A stretch of 64,000 nt of DNA from Cytauxzoon felis (GCA_020283715.1 JAIQCW010000121.1:116499-180498); one strand, 5' to 3'. Shown: positions 9,796 to 21,283, counted from the first letter of the stretch. The notes: generated by a model not told the origin, from the sequence alone. Translations and numbers: made by a program.

Positions 9796-10471
9796 TTGGA
9801 TTTCAACTGAGATATGACTACAAGACGAAGAAATATAAACTGGAAGATATGTATATGAGTGACTAATGTTGGTAACATCTTATTCATTATACTTTGTCTA
9901 CTATTTAATGTATGAAGAATGAGTTTTGTTTGTCGTCAATGGTTATAATTTTGAATTAGATCTCAAATAATAAAAGTATTAAATTATGACATCATTTTAG
10001 GTGAAAATATAAAAAATTTCTTCTATTGATAATATGATTTATATTTATAGTATATGTTAAGTATAGGTGTTTGTGCTATTGCTGACGTGAGGTGCTATAA
10101 ATATGACTCAATATGAATTGTATAAATTATGAAAAAATAATGATAATATATAATTGATGAGATAATATAGACAATTTTTATGTAGAAGAAGTAGGTTATG
10201 GTTGGAGACAATTGTCTTTATATTAATAAATTGTTAACATATGATTGGAGATGAAATGGAGTTGTATATATGTAGTTGATGTATAAAAAATTAGTAAATT
10301 GTATTATAATATTTTAAAGAGTAATTTTCGAATTAGAATGATGATGGAATGCTTGTAATACTTTGCACGATGTTAGTGGTGTTATTGTTGCATTGATTAG
10401 TATTAACATTACTCACCTTTAATATATAATAATAATTTACTGTGAAATAATTACATTATTAATTATTTAGC
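9796..10471. other. AT-rich intergenic region
   Basis: About 680 bp of AT-rich sequence with no open frame of note and no recognised RNA gene. It separates repeat copy 4 from the methyltransferase gene and presumably holds its promoter. Confidence 0.5.
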
Positions 10472-11463
10472 ATGTTAAGCTTTAAGAAAAATGAGCTTTT
10501 GGATAAATGTAGGATATATGAGATTAATACAGAGAACATATCCATAAAGCAATACTTATTATCGGAATGTGATCGTGACGAGTTGCCATCTGATGGCAGT
10601 TGTATTATATTACGTGTTGTTTCTGTTGATTTAAAGGAGGAATATCGTAAGGTGAGTAGAATATGTTATTGTTTATTAATAATATATTAGATTGATGCAA
10701 ATTGTTATGAAGGTGGTTATGCATTATGGGAGAGTTCATGGATATTATTAGCTTTTTTAGATAATTTGAAATCACATGATGTAGGTTATGCTATAGAATT
10801 AGGTTCGTTTATATATTTATGAGATAAATTTTTATAGGTTGTGGTCATGGTTTGTGTGGTATATATGCTATAATGAAAGGTTATAATGTATTATTTCAAG
10901 ATTTAAATAGTGAAGTATTTGATAAATGTTTAATACCAAATTACATATTGAATTTTTATGTAGATAATATTAGAGATGATGATGTATTAATGAAATTGAT
11001 ACCAGAATTTGATTTTATAAATAATGGTTATAGATCATATATAGGTTTAGAATGCACTACAAATGATAATAATGGGGTATATAATATGAATTTTAATGAT
11101 AAATTTGAAATATTATCTACTAGTTGGGATATGATGTATAATGATGATAATTTGATTAAAGATCGTATTAATAATTGTAATTTGATATTAGCTAGTGAAT
11201 GTATATATCGTTCAGATAATTTTAAATCTATCGTATTATTATTATTAAAATATTTAAAGGTTAATTATGGGGTAGCATATATTGCTACAAAGAGATTTTA
11301 TTTTGGTTTATCTGGTGGTTCATTTCAATTTTTAGATTATGTTAATACTACTTATGATTTTGATGATACTTATAAATTACATTCTAAAATTGCATCATCT
11401 ATTAAACCATCTACTAGTGTTAATATTATTGATATATTAGAGATACGAAAATTATTTAAATAA
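10472..11463 (+). CDS. METTL18/Hpm1-like protein methyltransferase, three exons
   Basis: Exons 10472-10651, 10691-10802 and 10838-11463, with 39- and 35-nt introns, give a 305-aa protein. It carries the marks of histidine protein methyltransferase 1 (Hpm1/METTL18, which methylates a histidine of ribosomal protein uL3 in other eukaryotes): YEGGYALWESS upstream (family pattern Y.GG...WE.S), then SAM-binding motif I ELGCGHGLCGI, an acidic QDLN after the next strand, and ASECIYR (family SE.IY) near residue 240. Motif I is split by the second intron, which supports the model. It is probably cytosolic or nuclear. Substrate identity is inference from family. Confidence 0.8.
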
Positions 11464-12413
11464 TGTATTGATGTATGGGGGAATTTTACCCTACATTCGT
11501 TTATATGTTTTATGTATTATTGTTTGTATATATCATTTCTTAATGAAGAGATGATAAAGTAATATATACACAAGTGTATTATTACATTAAAGAAGTAGTA
11601 TTGACATTTATAGTGAGGGATTTGAAGATTATTAATAATAATTTTATACATGGCATGATAATTTCAATGGTACAAAGTATCAATAATATTAAATACAACA
11701 GTATAAATATTAAACACTTGTCTAGTATATATGATAGAGTAATTATAATATAATATTTATATATATAAAAATAATAATAACCTCCTCTATAAGATGATAA
11801 TACAATATCAAGTATGCTATGATAATCTTTACATCGTCTCATTAATATATGACTATACACACTAGAGATTATTTATTTCATATAAATTCATGTTTAATTT
11901 TTTAATATATTAATTTATATTCTTTTATATATCTAGTTAGATTTAGTGTGTATAAAAATTAGATGGGCACCAGGTAATACGAGATCATATACAATACCCA
12001 CAATATTAAATAGATGTTAATATAAAAATATAATATAATGTTGGGAATCTTAAATAATAAATATTTTTTATATTATAAATTATATTAATGTAAAGTATAT
12101 AAAATATAGTGGAATTATTATCAAAGAGGGGGTATTGTTTAATATTACTATACAAATTTGATAACCCATCGACTATAAAATCAACATCTATATGTAAATC
12201 TACAAAATATATCTTCTCTATTATATATATTTAAAATATAATGAAATTATTATATAAATTTTATTTTTTATTATATTTATCACTTGTCTTGTGACATTTA
12301 TCTTATAAATGAAGTGTACTTTTAATGTGTACAAATGGGTGTTGTATTTTATACTAAATTCATATTTTTATCATGTAATTGAACATATATATTAAATATT
12401 ATACCATTTTTCA
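11464..12413. other. AT-rich intergenic region with a doubtful minus-strand ORF
   Basis: About 950 bp. A minus-strand frame at 11582-11860 begins plausibly (MYSHILMRRCKDYHS) but turns into Ile/Leu/Tyr-rich sequence of the kind AT-rich DNA gives by chance. A 5' exon ending near a GGAGGT at 11780 is conceivable, but no downstream exon was convincing. Nothing else was recognised. Confidence 0.4.
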
Positions 12414-15176
12414 ATGATGGCAAATTATAGTAGACGATCAAGACTCTTTGATAAAAAGAGCAATAGTTGTAATAATATTGTTGAACCAACCACTATTGAT
12501 CATACCGATGATAATCCCCTTGCACAATTATTTAAATGCTTTAATAATAATGTTACACTTGATGATGAAGTTTTCTGCGAAATGGGCAAACACTTTTTCA
12601 CCAGTATGCTCAAGTTTAATAATATACTCAAGGGGGGAGTGAACACGGAACGAAGCGTAGTGAGGAACGACGTGAACCTCCAAGCTACCAGCGACACGAT
12701 GAATGATGAAATTCTGGAAGCGAGCACCGAACCCACCGAACGATTTGATACGAGGGAGGAAGTTGGGAAGGTGAGGGAGGAAGTGAGGGATGACATTGCT
12801 ACGTCAAGGAATGAGGTCAAGAGGGAAATCAAGACTAAATCAACACGTAACACGTTAGATACACTTGGTGGAACGAGATTATCTAATCGTGGCAATAATA
12901 AAGTCTATTTGAATGGAACCACCACCCTTGATACCAAAGGATACGTACAAGAATCCAATGGCGGTCCTGCAGATTTAAAGGAGACTAGAAGATCCAATGG
13001 TAACCGTAGACTCAAGAGTACTACACAACATCCACACACCGCTACTTCTACACACTTTCCATCCACCACTACCTCTACGCAACCTCCGCACACCACCACC
13101 TCCACACAACTTCATCTTCCTCTGGATTCATCTTCAAGGACGTCAGTGGTATCGAGGACTGATGCCAATGGAGCGAAAAAGAATAGAGAAGCCAAAAAGA
13201 ACAGGGATAAATCTCAAGTTAAAAATACCAGTGCAACAACAACACACAATCAACATTTTGGAATTCCAGACACAATCAAGACATTACACCCTTTGACTAC
13301 ACCTCTACAATCAGGCGGTGATGACACGAAACTCCATCATTCATTGCATTCAGTTCCTTCCGGTCCATCCATCACATCACACCCTTTGACCACACCTCTA
13401 CAATCAGGTGGTGATGACACGAAGCTCCATCATTCATTGCATTCAGTTCCTACAGTTCCACCCGTCACATCAGTTCCTTCCGATCCACCGACACCTTCAT
13501 TTCATCTGGGTTCATCATATCCTATAGACATTGATGATTCTAGGCAACGATTGAATTTGAATATATATAAATTTGTAGATGAGTGTTTGGTACGTAGGGA
13601 TGTATCGGATGTTTGTAAGATGGATACGGTATTTGTAGATGATGTATTATCAGATGACAAGACATTGATGTTACGTGCAGCATTTAGTGGTGATATAGAT
13701 TTGATGCGTACATTAAAGATAGATGTTGATTATGTAGATGATGTAGGTCGTGGAGCTATACATTATGCTAGTGTATCAGGATCTATGGAGTGTGTACAAT
13801 ATTTGATAGAATTGGGTGCTAATATAGATATTGTAGATAAAAAAGATTGGTCAGCATTACATATAGCAGTATCAAAAAATTATACTGATGTTGCACGTGT
13901 ATTAATTGATGCTGGTTGTAATATATTTAAACAATTAAAACATCGTTGTGCACCATCAAGATTAGTTGATGTATATTCATATCCTATACATTTTGCTGCT
14001 ATAAAAGGTAATATTGAATTAACAAAATTATTATTAGATAATGGTGCTAATATTAATGAATTAGATTCTGTTAATATGACCCCACTTCATTATGCTGCAT
14101 TTAGACCTAATATAAAATATTTACAATTTTTATTAGATTTAGGTGCTGATGCATATATTAAAGATTGTAATGGACGTACACCATTTCATACTGTTGCATT
14201 ATCTGGTTTAGTTGATAATATGAAATTATTAATTAATAAATTTTCATTTAATAATGATCCTGATATTTGGTCATTATCACCATTTACATTAGCTAAAATT
14301 AGAAATCATACACAATTAATTAATTATTTATTAAATAATAATAATATATCTACCCCCATAAATTATTATGAGAATTGTGGGGGAACTGGGGATATAAATA
14401 CAATAGATGTAGATTTAGATAATAATAGTGTTAGTACATATGATGATATAGATGAGATGACGATGATGTTATCATCTACTATAGCATCAGCATTACAAGA
14501 ACCAAATATAGATCAAATATATCGTTGTGTATATCGTATAGGTAATGATTTATGTAAAATAATATTTGATCTTACATTACAAATTGAACGCAGTGGTGGT
14601 GTACTCACCGCCGATGGTAAACGTAGACGTACACCCGGTGGTATATTTTTTACACTACTTAAAGAATTATATCTCAATAATATCATTTCCAAAGATGATT
14701 ATAATTATATCCGAGCCGCCGAAAATGAAAAGAGATGCGCGAAAGCCATTGAACGAAGGAATAAAATGAAAATCAAACACTCGAAGAAGGACGTTCCGAG
14801 TGAAACGAGGAAAGATCCGACGAAGGAGGATCGGACGAACGTAGTGAGGGAAGATCCGAACAGAGTGAGGAAGGATGAAGTTCCGAATGAAATGAAGAGG
14901 GATGAAGATCGGAACAGAGTGAGGAAGAAAGATGTAAATCGTCATGAGAATGCAAATACAAAACTACATAGTGATAAAATAAATCAAACATCAAGACAAT
15001 CACGACTGATGAAATATAAATCAAATGATGATAATCACACACAACAAAATCCTTCAAGTGTCCTTCAGTTTAAATTAAATGAGGTTACAGGATATAAATC
15101 GAAATTAGATTTCAGTTGTAATGTTGAAAATAAATCATCACGTCCAAAAAGAAAAGACACAAGTAGAAGAAAATAA
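12414..15176 (+). CDS. Ankyrin-repeat protein with PHAX RNA-binding domain (920 aa)
   Basis: Single long exon. Residues 1-400 are low-complexity: charged Glu/Arg repeats, a Thr/Pro/His stretch (about 205-235) and a 31-residue block (HPLTTPLQSGGDDTK...) present twice in tandem around residues 291-352. Residues ~415-640 hold five or six ankyrin repeats (for example GRGAIHYASVSGSMECVQYL, with conserved TPLHYAA and G.TPFH). Residues ~690-770 match the PHAX RNA-binding domain: YRIGNDL, IERSGGVLTADGKRRRTPGGIFF (family GG....G.RRRTPGGVF) and LLKE. The tail is very basic and acidic with DxxRxRVRKDE-type repeats. PHAX is the snRNA export adaptor of animals; joining it to ankyrin repeats suggests a nuclear RNA-binding scaffold. 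Function is inferred. Confidence 0.8.
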   Translation: MMANYSRRSRLFDKKSNSCNNIVEPTTIDHTDDNPLAQLFKCFNNNVTLDDEVFCEMGKHFFTSMLKFNNILKGGVNTERSVVRNDVNLQATSDTMNDEILEASTEPTERFDTREEVGKVREEVRDDIATSRNEVKREIKTKSTRNTLDTLGGTRLSNRGNNKVYLNGTTTLDTKGYVQESNGGPADLKETRRSNGNRRLKSTTQHPHTATSTHFPSTTTSTQPPHTTTSTQLHLPLDSSSRTSVVSRTDANGAKKNREAKKNRDKSQVKNTSATTTHNQHFGIPDTIKTLHPLTTPLQSGGDDTKLHHSLHSVPSGPSITSHPLTTPLQSGGDDTKLHHSLHSVPTVPPVTSVPSDPPTPSFHLGSSYPIDIDDSRQRLNLNIYKFVDECLVRRDVSDVCKMDTVFVDDVLSDDKTLMLRAAFSGDIDLMRTLKIDVDYVDDVGRGAIHYASVSGSMECVQYLIELGANIDIVDKKDWSALHIAVSKNYTDVARVLIDAGCNIFKQLKHRCAPSRLVDVYSYPIHFAAIKGNIELTKLLLDNGANINELDSVNMTPLHYAAFRPNIKYLQFLLDLGADAYIKDCNGRTPFHTVALSGLVDNMKLLINKFSFNNDPDIWSLSPFTLAKIRNHTQLINYLLNNNNISTPINYYENCGGTGDINTIDVDLDNNSVSTYDDIDEMTMMLSSTIASALQEPNIDQIYRCVYRIGNDLCKIIFDLTLQIERSGGVLTADGKRRRTPGGIFFTLLKELYLNNIISKDDYNYIRAAENEKRCAKAIERRNKMKIKHSKKDVPSETRKDPTKEDRTNVVREDPNRVRKDEVPNEMKRDEDRNRVRKKDVNRHENANTKLHSDKINQTSRQSRLMKYKSNDDNHTQQNPSSVLQFKLNEVTGYKSKLDFSCNVENKSSRPKRKDTSRRK

Positions 15177-15292
15177 AATGTACATGAAATGAAGTACAAG
15201 TTATAATAATTTTAATTTCATTATAAACTTCACACTACATTCTCCAAATATATCCACCTTGAACTACATTCTCGAAATCCGGTCATTACATT

Positions 15293-15595
15293 CAACCAGA
15301 GGTCCAATCCAACTCTTCTTCCACTAGGCGTTCCACCTGAGGTTGGTCTTGCAGACAGCTTCTCTAATTACTTCCCCTTCCAGCTCCCGTAGATCGCTTC
15401 CAGGTATTCCACTTGAGGTCCAATAACTACCATCTCACTGCCACGATCTCTGGGAGTGGCATTACTCTTTAGAGATAGGTAATTGGAAGAAGCCTCCACG
15501 GCGAGTGGAAGATAAGGTTGTAATCTCAAGTGGAGAGCTGTCTGCAAGACGACCTCAGGTGGAACGCCGAGTGGAAGACAATGTGAATTGGAAAC
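15293..15595. repeat. Dispersed repeat element, copy 5
   Basis: A long, nearly complete copy: CCACTAGGCG, GGTCTTGCAGACAGC, 'cagctcccgtagatcgc', CCACTTGAGG, 'ccacgatctctgggagtgg', GAGATAGGTAATTGGAAGA, ACGGCGAGTGG, and GCTGTCTGCAAGAC near the right end. It lies between the ankyrin-PHAX gene and the phosphatase gene. Confidence 0.75.
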
Positions 15596-15792
15596 AGGTC
15601 AGAATGTATAGAGTTTGATATAGGTTCGGATTGATATCTATATGTATGATTAGCTTTAGTTGTAATGTTAAGTGTAGAAATGTGTATTTATATTAACTGA
15701 TGTGCATGATCTTATGCGTTACCCTCACATCAACAGATACTACTTTCGTATAGTATTCTACACTTCAGATAATATTTTTTTTCGTGTATATA

Positions 15793-18334
15793 ATGTTTAT
15801 TGTAGTATTTATAATAAATTTGTTTTATGCTAATAGTATAAATGACTATGAATTTAAGAATCTTATAGAGTTACCATCAGATGAGGTCATTTATAAACCA
15901 TTAAGGAGATTAGCATTTGGTAGTTGTCAAAAATCAATTTATGATCCAACTGTTATTTATAATTCAATTTTATCATTTAAACCAGATTTATTTCTATTCC
16001 TTGGAGATAATATATATTGCGGTATGTCCATACATATTATTCATATGCTATATATTTATAGAATTAGGATGTTGTAGACCTGATTGTATGATTACTCAAT
16101 ATGATAAAATGAAAAATCATAAACCATTCATAAACTTTGTCAATAAACTTGAAAAATATGATGGAATCTATGATGATCATGACTACGGTATGTTGACATA
16201 AAGACAATTGATTAAACAAGGCAACTGAAATCTTATGTATTACGTCTATTACTACATAGAAAGTTAGATCCAATATCATTCATATATACATATCTTCCAC
16301 TTGCTGTTTTAACTGAGGTTGTCTTGCAGAAGCTCTTCTATTTAGCTCCCCTTCCAGCTCCCGTATATCGCTTCCAGGTATTCCACTTGAGGTCCAATCA
16401 CTAATTTCATTTTTACCTCCAAAATTTGAAGGAATTTCATCATTTCTGGGGAAACTCATGAAGATTACTCAATAACGAATGGATGGAATTCTGATCTTAA
16501 TAACTCATTGAAAAGGTATTTGATGATTCTATTGGATTGAAGAAACATCACTTCATTTCATATTGTATTCATTGAGATATCCGGACAAACGTGAATATCG
16601 TAACTTTAACCTTATCTCGTCGAAATAAGATTTATAACCTCAGGTGGTACCCGTAGCTGATCTCAGGGAAGCGGAGGGGGAAATAAATTGAAGAGCTGTC
16701 TGCAAGACCACATCAGATAAAACAGCAAGTGGAAGAGATCGTATGAAACTAACTTCGAGTGAACAATTATTATTTTTCATTTACTTTACGAATTCTAATG
16801 TATAATATAATATTTATAGGTATAAATGATGGTGATAAATTATTTAAATATAAAGATGTATCAAGGGATTTATTATTGGATTTTTTTAATAAGCCAAAGG
16901 ATCATTATAGAAGATTTAGATCTGGTGCATATTTTTCAATGTCGTATATAGATCCATCAGATGAAGAAGATCATATAAAGATTATAGTATTAGATACTAG
17001 ATATAATCGTGATTGTTATTATAATTGTATATGTCATTGGTGTACATTGCCAATGTTTTTATCTAAAATTTTCTTTTTAAAACGATTATTTAATTATATA
17101 TTTGGGTATGTTTATATAAAATTGAATATATATAATGATATATAGTCTAGGATGTCGTCATAAAGGTGATGTATTGGGTGAAGAACAATGGAAATGGTTA
17201 GAAGGACAATTATATAAATCAAAAGCTAAAGCTCATATAATTATATCATCATTTCAAGTATTTACTGAATTCCCTATTACTGAAAGTTGGGGTTTATTAC
17301 CAGATGCTAAAAGAAGATTATTATCATTATTAAAATATACACGTCCAATGAATACAGTCTTCCTATCTGGTGATGTACATTATGGTGAAATTTACAACAA
17401 ACTCGTTAGTTGATATATTTATATGAAAATCTATCCGATATTAACTCCAATGTTCCATTCGTCTCCACCAGATGTCCAATCCAACTCTCTTCGTCTTGCA
17501 GACAGCTCTCCACTTGAGGTCTTTCCACTAGGCGTGATGCCTTTCCACCTGAGGTCCATCCCGCCGTCAGCTCTTCTATTTACTTCCCCCTCCGCTTCCC
17601 AGAGATCAGCTGCGGGTAGTCCACTTGAGGTCTCCACCTTAGGTCCAATAACTAAACTTCCGCCACGATCTCCGGGAGTGGCTCTACCCATTTGGGATAG
17701 GTAATTAGAAGAGGCCTCCACGGCGAGTGGACTGACCTCAAGTGAATAAGACTCCACGGCGAGTGGAACACTGGTTGTAATCTCATGTGGAATGTCGAAT
17801 AGATGACGAGGTTGGATAGGACCTTGAGTGAGGTTGCGAAAGTACACATATTATATTTATAAATAGGGATTGGTAGAGATTACATCTAGTAGTTTAACAC
17901 ATTCGATAGATGTTAATAAATGGGGTTTATATAAGATTGTGATGCCGTTATTACGTATATTTAAAACGGGTTTATATACGTATAATAATTATGGTGCATT
18001 AACATTTGATTATTATAAGAATAGTATGTTTATATATATATATATAATGATGATAAATATTATAGAAATGTATATAAATGGTGGTATTTATGATGAATTA
18101 GGTGAAATGAAATTATATTATGAAAATAATGTTAATATGTACGACTATATCGATCATCCATTATCTGTATTTAATGATCCAGATATTATTAAATGTCGTA
18201 CAACATTAGAATTTACAATATTATCATTATTATTATTATCAATTTTGTCTATTTCATTAACGATTGTATATTTATTCTTTTATTATTCAATTAGATTCTA
18301 CAAGAAATTATATAAACAACAGAAAGTCGATTAA
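15793..18334 (+). CDS. PhoD-like membrane metallophosphatase, five exons
   Basis: Exons 15793-16021, 16062-16187, 16820-17105, 17146-17404 and 17867-18334 sum to 1,368 nt (455 aa) with every phase matching. The N-terminus (MFIVVFIINLFYANS) is a signal peptide. The metallophosphatase signatures of the PhoD/alkaline phosphatase D-like family follow in order: FGSCQ, GDNIY, DDHDYGINDGD (created across the second intron junction), LDTRYNR, LGEEQW.WLE, and SGDVHYGE, then GLVEITSSSLTHS. A single transmembrane helix (about TILSLLLLSILSISLTIVYLF) near the C-terminus leaves a short basic tail, so it is type I membrane-anchored with a luminal or extracellular active site. Introns 2 (632 nt) and 4 (462 nt) are unusually long because each contains dispersed repeats. 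The metal-binding Asp/His residues look intact. Confidence 0.88.
16295..16750. repeat. Dispersed repeat pair with intervening core, inside intron 2 of the phosphatase
   Basis: Left modules at about 16295-16400 (GGTTGTCTTGCAGA, 'cagctcccgtatatcgc', CCACTTGAGG) and right modules at about 16630-16750 (CCTCAGGTGG, 'agctgatctcagggaagc', GCTGTCTGCAAGACC) bracket a core of about 230 bp. The core contains 'catttctggggaaactcatg', which recurs in reverse orientation in the 18375-18885 copy. The whole element lies within a spliced intron. Confidence 0.7.
17455..17835. repeat. Dispersed repeat element inside intron 4 of the phosphatase
   Basis: A long copy with CTTGCAGACAGC, CCACTTGAGG, CACTAGGCGTG, CCGCCGTCAGC, 'ccagagatcagctgcggg', 'ccacgatctccgggagtgg' and GAGATAGG-like modules, then ACGGCGAGTGG. 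It fills most of the 17405-17866 intron. One strand is open for about 138 codons with the VADLWEAEGEVNR phrase, but this ORF is the repeat itself. Confidence 0.75.
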
Positions 18335-18374
18335 TTGATACTCACATCTTATTGTAAGTCGTACAACTAATTTC

Positions 18375-18885
18375 CACTCACCGTTCCACCTGAGGTTACA
18401 AACTTGTCTTCCACACGCAGTTCAACCTGAGGTCTTCCACTCGTCGTGGTGGCCTTCTCTATTTACTTCCCCTTCCAGCTCCCATAGATCGCTTCCAGGT
18501 TCCACTTGAGGTTATAAATCTAATCTCGTCGAGATACGTCTAAAGTGACGAAATGCACATAAATGAGGAAATCTCAATCAATATAAAATGAAATGAACTG
18601 AGGTTCAGTAAATCAAATACAATCATCAAATACTTTTTCAATGAGGTATTGATATTAGAATTACATCCAATCTTCATTGAGATATCTTCATGAGTTTCCC
18701 CAGAAATGATGTAATTCCATCAATTTTTTGAGGTAAAACGAAATTAGTGATTGGACCTCAAGTGGAGAACCCGTAGCTGATCTCAGGGAAGCGGAGGGGG
18801 AAGTAAATAGAAGAGCTCCATGCAATGGAAAAGATGGACCTTGAGTGGAGAAGAGTTATCTGCAAGACGACCTCAGGTGTAGAAG
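18375..18885. repeat. Dispersed repeat pair with core, inverted relative to 16295-16750
   Basis: Left modules (about 18375-18520) and right modules (about 18755-18885) flank a core holding 'catgagtttccccagaaatg', the reverse complement of a stretch in the 16.4 kb core. Adjacent pieces ('taatctcgtcgagata', 'aatactttttcaatgaggta', 'cattgagatatcttc') also match that core in reverse. It lies just 3' of the phosphatase stop codon. Confidence 0.7.
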
Positions 18886-19271
18886 TAATAACTTCGACTC
18901 TTATTAACATCAACTTAACATCTGTTATAGTTGTTCCATGTATTGATTGAAGATAAATAATTATTTGATGGATTAAAGGATTGATTAAATGTAAATTAAT
19001 TTGTATATGTTTGTCGATTGATTATATAGATTAGTGGGCGATGATGATTTGATATTTATGATATTATTGGATAAGATATGATATCATTAGTATTTGTACT
19101 GTCTGAGCCCTAGCATTATATAAGATTATTAATTTCTACCACATAAAACATTAATTGGAAAAAAATTTCCTCATAATTTATTAATTACAATTTATGACAA
19201 TAGATCAATTGTATATTATTATCTTGATATAATTACAATTATATTTGTTGGTTATATATATATGACATCCA
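18886..19271. other. AT-rich intergenic region
   Basis: About 385 bp between the repeat and the 3' end of the C-CAP gene. No open frame or RNA gene was recognised. Confidence 0.5.
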
Positions 19272-19812
19272 TTATGGATATAATGATGATGGTCTACTGA
19301 CAACTTTTAATTGATCATTAATACAATGTTCAAATTGTTCATGTATTGGTTGTTCTACCCATTCATCATTATTTGGATCATCGGTTGTATTTTTATTAAT
19401 ATTGACATTCATATCACCAGATTTGCATGTAGTGAATAATATTGATTTAGCATTATCTTTAGTAATCCAGAATCCTACTTGTTGACATTTATCAATAGCT
19501 GCTGATGGTAGCATAGATTCTACATAGACTTTGACATTATTACAATTAGTTAATTCAAGACCAGATATTAATGATTTAACGAATACATTAACATTTTTAC
19601 AATTAACTAATGATAATGATACTAATTTCTGTGGTAATAAAACTTTTAAATCATTACTATCATATACAATACATGATTGTGTCTGTAATACATTAGTTAA
19701 GTCGATATCTTCACCATTATATCCACAGACATTCCATACTTCACCTTGTTTCTCAAATTTTTCTATATAATTATTATATAGATGATAATATAAATTATAT
19801 AAACATACTCAT
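19272..19812 (-). CDS. CAP: Cyclase-associated protein, C-CAP domain only, two exons
   Basis: Exon 1 is only ATGA (19812-19809), followed by a 45-nt GTATGT...ATAG intron and exon 2 19762-19272; total 164 aa. The product is a single C-CAP/CARP beta-helix domain: repeated short strands with Val/Ile/Leu and Asn (NNVKVYVES, CKNVNVFV), then the family-specific tail CQQVGFWITKD, KSGDMNVNI, and PIHEQF (canonical P.PEQF), ending near SLYP. C-CAP binds actin monomers and promotes ADP/ATP exchange. Apicomplexan CAP proteins are known to consist of this domain without the adenylyl-cyclase-binding or helical-folded N-terminus, so the short length is expected. Confidence 0.82.
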
Positions 19813-19951
19813 TTCAATATAATTGTTACTCTATTTTGAATCTGTATACAATATATATTATATCAACACACTAGACAACACTACACATGTAATTGTGCAT
19901 ACAAAAACTAAATGATATATAATATATATAATAATATATTTATTATAATAT

Positions 19952-20848
19952 TTATGCTTCTAATAATGAAGTGTGTTCTTCACCTTGATTTTTTTTAAAT
20001 AAATTATTAAATCGTTTTTCGATATCATTAGTAAAATTATTTAAACGATCTTTAACATCATTTTTTAATCTATAAAATTGTTCAATATAAAATAATTTTA
20101 CTACAATGGCGATAACTAATAATGTCGCTAATACTGATAACCATAATACATAACCTGTTGAACTTGTTGTTACATTTGTACTATCATCTATATATAAAAA
20201 TTAATTTATATAAAAAAATTTTACCCTATATTATTTAAACTTACCATAATATTCATTAAATTCTAATTTTGGTAAATTTTGATAATGACGCCTTACTTTA
20301 TGTTTGGGTCTATATTCCTCTACCCTTACTTTTGGTACATCATTATATAACTCATAACCACCCTGTACATCATAATCATCACTCATATCTCCATCCTCAT
20401 TATAATCTTCTGGACCTTTTTCGGTTGTATCTAATTGTAATAAATTATCACCCGTGTCTATATTCTGTTGAATGAATGAGGATTCACCATGAACATTATC
20501 TTCATCACCCTCTTGTACGAAGTTTGTATCATCTTCACCTTCCTCCTCCTCCAAGAAATTTGAACTGCCTTCATCATCTTCCTCCTCTAGGAAATTTGTA
20601 CTATCTTCATCCTCTTCTAGGAAGTTTGAACCATCCTCCTCCTCTCCCCCCTCTTCCAATAGGCTTGATATACTATCATTAACATCTTCAATCAAATTAG
20701 ATTCCTCTTGTAGGAATGAAGTATAATCATTATCATATGCTAGACTATCTAGATCAGATTCACTAACAAGTGAAGCACTATATGAATCTACACTAGTGAT
20801 AGTATAAAAAATAAAATATACTACAATATATAAACTAGTAAGATTCAT
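19952..20848 (-). CDS. Acidic-repeat single-pass membrane protein, two exons
   Basis: Exon 1 20848-20245, a 57-nt intron, exon 2 20187-19952; 279 aa. A signal peptide at residues 1-22 is followed by an acidic region with at least five imperfect units of S/T-NFLEEE(D/E)... between about residues 45 and 115, then a basic segment (KHKVRRHYQNLPK) and, in exon 2, a transmembrane helix (about YVLWLSVLATLLVIAIVVKLF) and a helical, charged cytoplasmic tail ending SLLEA. The layout suits a type I surface or secretory-pathway protein. Repeat number could vary between strains. No family was recognised; acidic-repeat antigens of piroplasms are an analogy only. Confidence 0.75.
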
Positions 20849-21283
20849 TATAATATTTAAAATTTAAGCTACAATTAATTAATAAATACAAATCTAGTAT
20901 TAAGACAAGGTGATAGACAGTGTCTATCTTAACTCTTCTAACATGAAAAATATATAATAAACACTTTATATATCTTAATTATAATTATATTAGAAGAATT
21001 AATTTAATATATAATGTATAAATGATAAATTATTATTATAATGTGTATATCTTAAGCTTGTCTAATCATCTCTCTATTGTCTACAGGGTATAAAGGTGCA
21101 CATGCCAATTCTATACTAAATAATCTATACCTCTATAGAAATATTACATTTAGTAGTTTAAAATAAAAAAATTTCCCTTATTAATCTATATATTAACCAA
21201 TTATTATACCATTGACCTATATAGTGCCTCTAGTTACTCTATATACTCTACTATAATATAATATACTACCCATATATTAATAA
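20849..21283. promoter_or_regulatory. Divergent intergenic region
   Basis: This 435-bp AT-rich spacer separates two divergently oriented starts (the acidic membrane protein on minus and the ten-exon gene on plus), so it must hold both promoters. No individual motif could be assigned. Confidence 0.4.

Noticed and set aside
11582..11860. A 92-codon minus-strand ORF rich in Ile, Leu and Tyr
   Set aside because: Composition is what AT-rich DNA produces by chance. The N-terminal part looks more natural, but no convincing second exon was found, so it is only mentioned in the intergenic entry.
12500..13296. Several overlapping ORFs on both strands within the ankyrin-PHAX gene
   Set aside because: They are shadows of the long coding exon in other frames, with compositions dictated by the low-complexity region.
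17431..17847. A 138-codon minus-strand ORF
   Set aside because: It covers a dispersed repeat within a phosphatase intron, and its sequence is repeat-derived (VADLWEAEGEVNR).
20269..20682. Two plus-strand ORFs rich in His, Pro and Leu
   Set aside because: They are antisense to the acidic-repeat protein; the composition is the mirror of GAA/GAT repeats.
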